This document shows, one piece after another, positions 5,666 to 7,937 of a stretch of DNA of 7,937 nucleotides (its first letter is position 1; each line of letters starts with the position of its first letter). The translations under genes were made by a program, and so were the position numbers. The notes beneath the pieces are model-generated. The model saw only the letters and a program-made list of their open reading frames with translations. It was not told the DNA's origin and did no database searches. This DNA is from Prevotellaceae bacterium (GTDB lineage Bacteria; Bacteroidota; Bacteroidia; Bacteroidales; UBA932). The stretch covers positions 1-7,937 of the forward strand of contig JAITSM010000243.1 of assembly GCA_031287815.1 (NCBI GenBank), written 5' to 3'.

Positions 5666-6832
5666 ATGAAAACAATTTTTTTCTTTTTTACAATGCTTAT
5701 AAGCATTACAGCAAGCGCTACCGTAAAGGTAACGCCGCTTTCTACGGATTATTCCACCAACACAGTAACCTTTAAAGTGGAATGGACTGGCACGCCCTAC
5801 AACAACCATGTGTGGGTATGGGTAGATTTGTGCCCAATTGCCGGAACCTCGCCGGGTACATTTGAAAAAGCCGTTATCAGTGCGGCATCCGTAACATCCG
5901 GCACTTACTCGGATTTTAACGGGCGCGGTTTTTTTATAACCGCCAACGGCACGACGGTTACCGCCACATTAAGCAATGCCTCCGGAAAATTCAACTGGTG
6001 CGCCTATGGTAGCGACTACCCGCCGAATGTCCTTGCGAATACCAATAGTTCTTACACATTGGCGGGAACGCCGCCAGTCAAACTGATTGCCTCCGATGGC
6101 GCCACTTCGCTAACAGTGCCCGGTACCACCATTGCTACTTCTGCCCTAACGTTTACGCCGGCAACCATAACCGACGCCACAGGTTATCCCGGACTTTGGT
6201 GCCCCTATACCGGCAGTGATTTGTATATGGATGCAACCCATCGTTGCCTCCAACGTCAGAGTGGCGCAGGAAATTGGGAAGCATGGATAAAAGATACGCG
6301 GGACAATGAATTGTATAGAATTGTGAATATGCCCGATAATAATTGGTGGCTGGCGCAGAATGTAAAATATGCAGGCACAAGTACAGTGATAGGTGTTTCC
6401 ATTAGCAACTGCTCCGCAGATGAATGCGGTAGGGGTTACACATGGGCGCAAATATATGGCAACTATGGTGGTTCATACGGTTCAACAGGGACTGTGCAAG
6501 GTATATGCCCATCTAATTGGTTATTACCTTTGCGTACAACATATGCAACTCTTACATCAACGATTGGTTCTTCAACAGAGGTATGTAGAAGTTTACGTGC
6601 GTTAAACTCGCCATGTAGCCCGATCAAAAACACGTTTGGATTTTCGAGCGTTGTGGGTACGGTCAACGGCCTCGTCGATACCTCCTCAATTTGGTATACT
6701 AATGACGCTGGGCGCGAAGATGGCTTTAGCGTCGACCTAAACATGAGTGGGCACGGGTGCGATGTCACCTACCTCGCTAACCCCGGCGACACCGGAAACA
6801 AGGGTTCGGTGCGTTGCTTTCGCCCGCTGTAA
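5666..6832 (+). CDS. Secreted FISUMP-domain protein, candidate DGR variable protein
   Basis: A 388-residue exported protein. Residues 1-18 are a signal peptide (MKTIFFFFTMLISITASA). About 20-135 form a beta-rich N-terminal domain (FKVEWTGTPY, VWVWVDLCPIAG, FNWCAYGSDYPPN). After a Thr-rich linker, about 203-388 form a Fib_succ_major (FISUMP) domain, a C-type-lectin-like fold: LYRIVNMPDNNWWLAQNVKY at 216-235, RGYTWAQIYG at 256-265, GICPSNWLLPLRTTY at 279-293, ending GSVRCFRPL. Cysteines at 179, 194, 249, 254, 281, 307, 317, 365 and 384 suit an oxidised, extracellular location. Known: related C-type-lectin-like domains occur in DGR variable proteins, with the variable region at the C terminus. 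Inferred: surface or secreted ligand-binding protein diversified by a DGR, because an Avd-like gene follows 108 bases downstream on the same strand. The last 183 bases are poorer in A than the preceding part, as expected of a variable region, but no template repeat was found. The long attenuator-like leader suggests conditional expression. The exact ligand is unknown. Confidence 0.85.
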   Translation: MKTIFFFFTMLISITASATVKVTPLSTDYSTNTVTFKVEWTGTPYNNHVWVWVDLCPIAGTSPGTFEKAVISAASVTSGTYSDFNGRGFFITANGTTVTATLSNASGKFNWCAYGSDYPPNVLANTNSSYTLAGTPPVKLIASDGATSLTVPGTTIATSALTFTPATITDATGYPGLWCPYTGSDLYMDATHRCLQRQSGAGNWEAWIKDTRDNELYRIVNMPDNNWWLAQNVKYAGTSTVIGVSISNCSADECGRGYTWAQIYGNYGGSYGSTGTVQGICPSNWLLPLRTTYATLTSTIGSSTEVCRSLRALNSPCSPIKNTFGFSSVVGTVNGLVDTSSIWYTNDAGREDGFSVDLNMSGHGCDVTYLANPGDTGNKGSVRCFRPL

Positions 6833-6940
6833 TAGCTATCAAAATAATACAACAACATAGGAGCAATAGGCATTGCTTCCTAACAACGCTATATTTTATA
6901 TTTATCAGGGCTTCCCCCCCACCTCTAAAAACCCATTCCC
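6833..6940 (+). other. Intergenic spacer between the FISUMP and Avd-like genes
   Basis: 108 bases with an imperfect hairpin, GGAGCAAT (6860-6867) against ATTGCTTCC (6872-6880), with one bulge and no following T-tract, and a run of seven C (6914-6920). TATATTTATC (6890-6899) is only a partial match to the -7 consensus. No separate promoter is convincing, so co-transcription with the FISUMP gene is likely. Confidence 0.45.
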
Positions 6941-7294
6941 ATGAAATACGAATTAGTTTATTCCACCGATTTTGCGCAGACGCCGCTGTATAAAACATTG
7001 GTAACGTTTGTGGGCAATTGTAATGGAGTTATTCCAAAGATGACGTGTCAGGGGCGGAAACTATTTGCCGGGCGTATCCGCTGGGAGTTGGGGTGCATCA
7101 CGCAGCTGTTGCTGCATGCGGCGGCTACGAAACGCGCCAACAAACGGCAGCATTTTATTGCCCTCACGCAGCAGCATCTTCAAGTCGCCTGCGGGTTGCT
7201 GCAATGCTGCTGTGATTTAAAGTTTCTTCCGGCGAAAGCGTATGAAACGGTTGTTGCGCAACTGCCGCCGGTAGGGGAACAGGAAGAAGTGTAA
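6941..7294 (+). CDS. avd: Avd-like four-helix-bundle protein (DGR accessory factor)
   Basis: A 117-residue protein with no signal peptide. The pattern fits the Avd branch of the four-helix-bundle / 23S-intervening-sequence protein family: PLYKTLVTFVGNCNGVIPK (15-33, first helix and the Pro-Lys turn), a second helix with an AA(A)xK segment (60-64), a third helix rich in Gln/Leu, then DLKFLPAKAYE (92-102) and a final short helix ending VGEQEEV. In known Avd proteins the chain usually continues into a basic GGW tail; here it stops about ten residues earlier. Known: Avd forms a basic pentamer that binds the DGR reverse transcriptase and template RNA. Inferred: the upstream FISUMP gene is a DGR target. 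No reverse transcriptase or template repeat follows, so these would have to act from another locus. A different four-helix-bundle role remains possible, but no rRNA lies nearby. Confidence 0.75.
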   Translation: MKYELVYSTDFAQTPLYKTLVTFVGNCNGVIPKMTCQGRKLFAGRIRWELGCITQLLLHAAATKRANKRQHFIALTQQHLQVACGLLQCCCDLKFLPAKAYETVVAQLPPVGEQEEV

Positions 7295-7421
7295 TTTTTA
7301 CGTCTGTTATTTAAGATTACCCCTACTTCCAGTACCTGCTGGAACCACCAGCATGGAAAATGGAGAATGGAGAATGAGCTGGCGCCGAATTCACCTTACG
7401 GTAAAAATTATTTCAAAAATA
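7295..7421 (+). other. Intergenic region after the Avd-like gene
   Basis: No gene. A weak hairpin, GCTGG (7338-7342) with CCAGC (7348-7352), lacks a T-tract, so no terminator is called. From 7359 come the GGAGAATG repeat and the duplicated promoter flank. Nothing here resembles the 3' end of the FISUMP gene, so the usual DGR position for a template repeat, directly after avd, is empty. Confidence 0.5.
7359..7386 (+). repeat. GGAGAATG repeat with GCTGGCGCC block
   Basis: AATGGAGAATGGAGAATG followed by AGCTGGCGCC matches the reverse complement of 5036-5063 almost base for base. It ends directly before the flank shared with the left promoter region (7381-7421 against 580-541). Confidence 0.7.
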
Positions 7422-7452
7422 GTTGGAATTAAAAAAAATGTAATTATATTTG
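7422..7452 (+). promoter_or_regulatory. Bacteroidota-type promoter of the right paralog
   Basis: GTTG (7422-7425) and TATATTTG (7445-7452) with a 19-base spacer. Together with the upstream flank and the first transcribed bases (GCAGCGATATTGATGTTCTT) it is nearly the same as the left promoter on the opposite strand. The implied leader is about 335 nt. Confidence 0.85.
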
Positions 7453-7513
7453 CAGCGATATTGATGTTCTTTCTTATCGAAGTTGAATAATATTTCAATG
7501 GCTTTTGTTCGGG

Positions 7514-7614
7514 TCTAAAAAACTAGACAATTTTTGAACACTCTTGAATAGAAGTCGTATATCTCAACGTGAGTTGATATCGGCTTTGTGTTCGGGTTGT
7601 CTAGACCTTTTAGA
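7514..7614 (+). promoter_or_regulatory. Rod-like leader hairpin (candidate antiterminator) of the right paralog
   Basis: TCTAAAA (7514-7520) pairs with TTTTAGA (7608-7614). An internal loop of AA (7521-7522) opposite ACC (7605-7607) follows. CTAGACAA (7523-7530) pairs with TTGTCTAG (7597-7604), three U-G pairs follow (7533-7535 with 7594-7596), then GAACAC (7536-7541) pairs with GTGTTC (7588-7593). The apical helix 7552-7568 with 7573-7586, with small bulges, closes on a GTGA (GNRA-type) tetraloop at 7569-7572. It is the most completely paired of the three rods. Confidence 0.7.
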
Positions 7615-7646
7615 AAGCCGGTATCAGTTCACGTTTAATTTTTTTT
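7566..7646 (+). terminator. Intrinsic terminator in the right leader (attenuator)
   Basis: 7566-7587 can pair with 7614-7635 over 22 consecutive positions, three of them G-U or U-G. A run of eight T (7639-7646) follows three bases later. The left arm is the apical part of the rod at 7514-7614, so the two structures compete. This is the clearest terminator of the three leaders. Confidence 0.7.
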
Positions 7647-7701
7647 AAGGACACGATACTAGCAAATAAAGGTTATATAAATTGGCAGTGACTAAAAAAT
7701 C

Positions 7702-7759
7702 GCAGCAAGGGGGTTGTTTATAGAAAAAGTTTGTGTTTGCGAACAACCCCCAAGGCTGC
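7702..7759 (+). promoter_or_regulatory. Start-proximal leader hairpin of the right paralog
   Basis: GCAGC (7702-7706) pairs with GCTGC (7755-7759), and GGGGGTTGTT (7709-7718) pairs perfectly with AACAACCCCC (7742-7751). The loop (TATAGAAAAAGTTTGTGTTT...) is nearly that of the hairpin at 5575-5633. Where helix bases differ between the two copies, pairing is kept. It ends 35 bases before the ATG. Confidence 0.75.
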
Positions 7760-7794
7760 AAAAAAACAATATTAACTTTTAAAAAAACATTTTT

Positions 7795-7937
7795 ATGAAA
7801 ACAACATTTTTCTTTTTCGCAATGCTTGCAAGCGTGGCAGCAAGCGCACAAAACGTACAGGTAGAAAGTATCAGTGCGACGTACACAAGTTCGCCGGTCA
7901 TTAAATTCCGTGTGCAATGGACAGGCGAACGTACCTA
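7795..7937 (+). CDS. Secreted FISUMP-family paralog, N-terminal fragment (runs off right edge)
   Basis: Seen: 47 codons from ATG 7795 to the window edge, beginning MKTTFFFFAMLASVAASAQN (signal peptide, cleavage near residue 18) and then a beta-rich start ending VQWTGERT. It differs from the left-edge fragment only at two residues in the signal peptide (Thr4/Lys4 and Phe8/Leu8); bases 7819-7937 are an exact inverted copy of 1-119. It is about half identical to the N terminus of the protein at 5666. It lies 500 bases after the Avd-like gene on the same strand and has its own promoter and attenuator-like leader, so it should be regulated separately from that gene. The C-terminal domain lies outside the window; FISUMP is likely but unproven. 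Confidence 0.87.
   Translation, partial: MKTTFFFFAMLASVAASAQNVQVESISATYTSSPVIKFRVQWTGERT

Noticed and set aside
6860..6880. Terminator between the FISUMP and Avd-like genes
   Set aside because: The hairpin is short, has a bulge and is followed by TAACAACG, not a T-tract.
6914..6920. Run of seven C before the Avd-like gene as a phase-variable switch
   Set aside because: It lies outside both coding regions and outside any convincing promoter, and seven bases is short for slippage control.
7295..7794. DGR template repeat or reverse transcriptase after the Avd-like gene
   Set aside because: No stretch resembles the 3' end of the FISUMP gene, and no open frame with reverse transcriptase motifs exists; the space is filled by a promoter and leader.
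7645..7917. A 90-codon minus-strand frame over the right leader and gene start
   Set aside because: It is antisense to the conserved leader and to codons that match the signal peptide of two paralogs.

Overview
The window looks like a chromosomal stretch from a member of the Bacteroidota. The evidence is threefold: promoters of the Bacteroidota type (TAnnTTTG at -7 with a TTG-containing -33 element), start codons in A/T-rich context without a clear Shine-Dalgarno sequence, and the gene families present (a GT3-type glycogen synthase joined to an alpha-glucan phosphorylase, and secreted FISUMP proteins). Genus cannot be read from this sequence. The whole window may be a single assembly contig, because its two ends are exact 119-base inverted copies of one another.

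Layout. 1-143 (minus): the first 47 codons of a secreted paralog running off the left edge. 144-540: its long structured leader and promoter. 582-657: a small array of short repeats. 671-4897 (minus): one 1408-residue glycogen synthase/phosphorylase fusion with its own promoter at about 4920. 4954-5256: repeat-rich intergenic DNA (GGAGAATG repeats and a palindromic MITE-like element). 5280-5665: promoter and about 345-nt structured leader. 5666-6832 (plus): secreted protein with a C-terminal FISUMP (C-type-lectin-like) domain. 6941-7294 (plus): small four-helix-bundle protein resembling Avd, the accessory factor of diversity-generating retroelements (DGRs). 7359-7386: another copy of the GGAGAATG repeat. 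7422-7794: a second plus-strand promoter and leader. 7795-7937: first 47 codons of a third paralog, running off the right edge.

The most interesting content is the paralog system. Three related secreted-protein genes each have a promoter with exactly 19 bases between the two elements and a leader of about 335-360 nt. In all three leaders I can draw the same two competing RNA folds. One is a rod-like hairpin (7-9 bp helix, internal loop AA(A) opposite RCC, 8-9 bp helix). The other is a long G-U-rich hairpin whose left arm lies in the apical half of the rod, whose right arm lies just after it, and which is followed by a T-rich tract. This is the layout of a terminator/antiterminator switch. The helix sequences differ completely between the leaders while pairing is kept. 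A third, conserved hairpin sits just before each start codon.

A FISUMP-domain protein followed by an Avd-like gene suggests a variable-protein cassette of a DGR whose reverse transcriptase and template repeat lie elsewhere; neither is visible here. The glycogen enzyme appears to be an unrelated neighbour.
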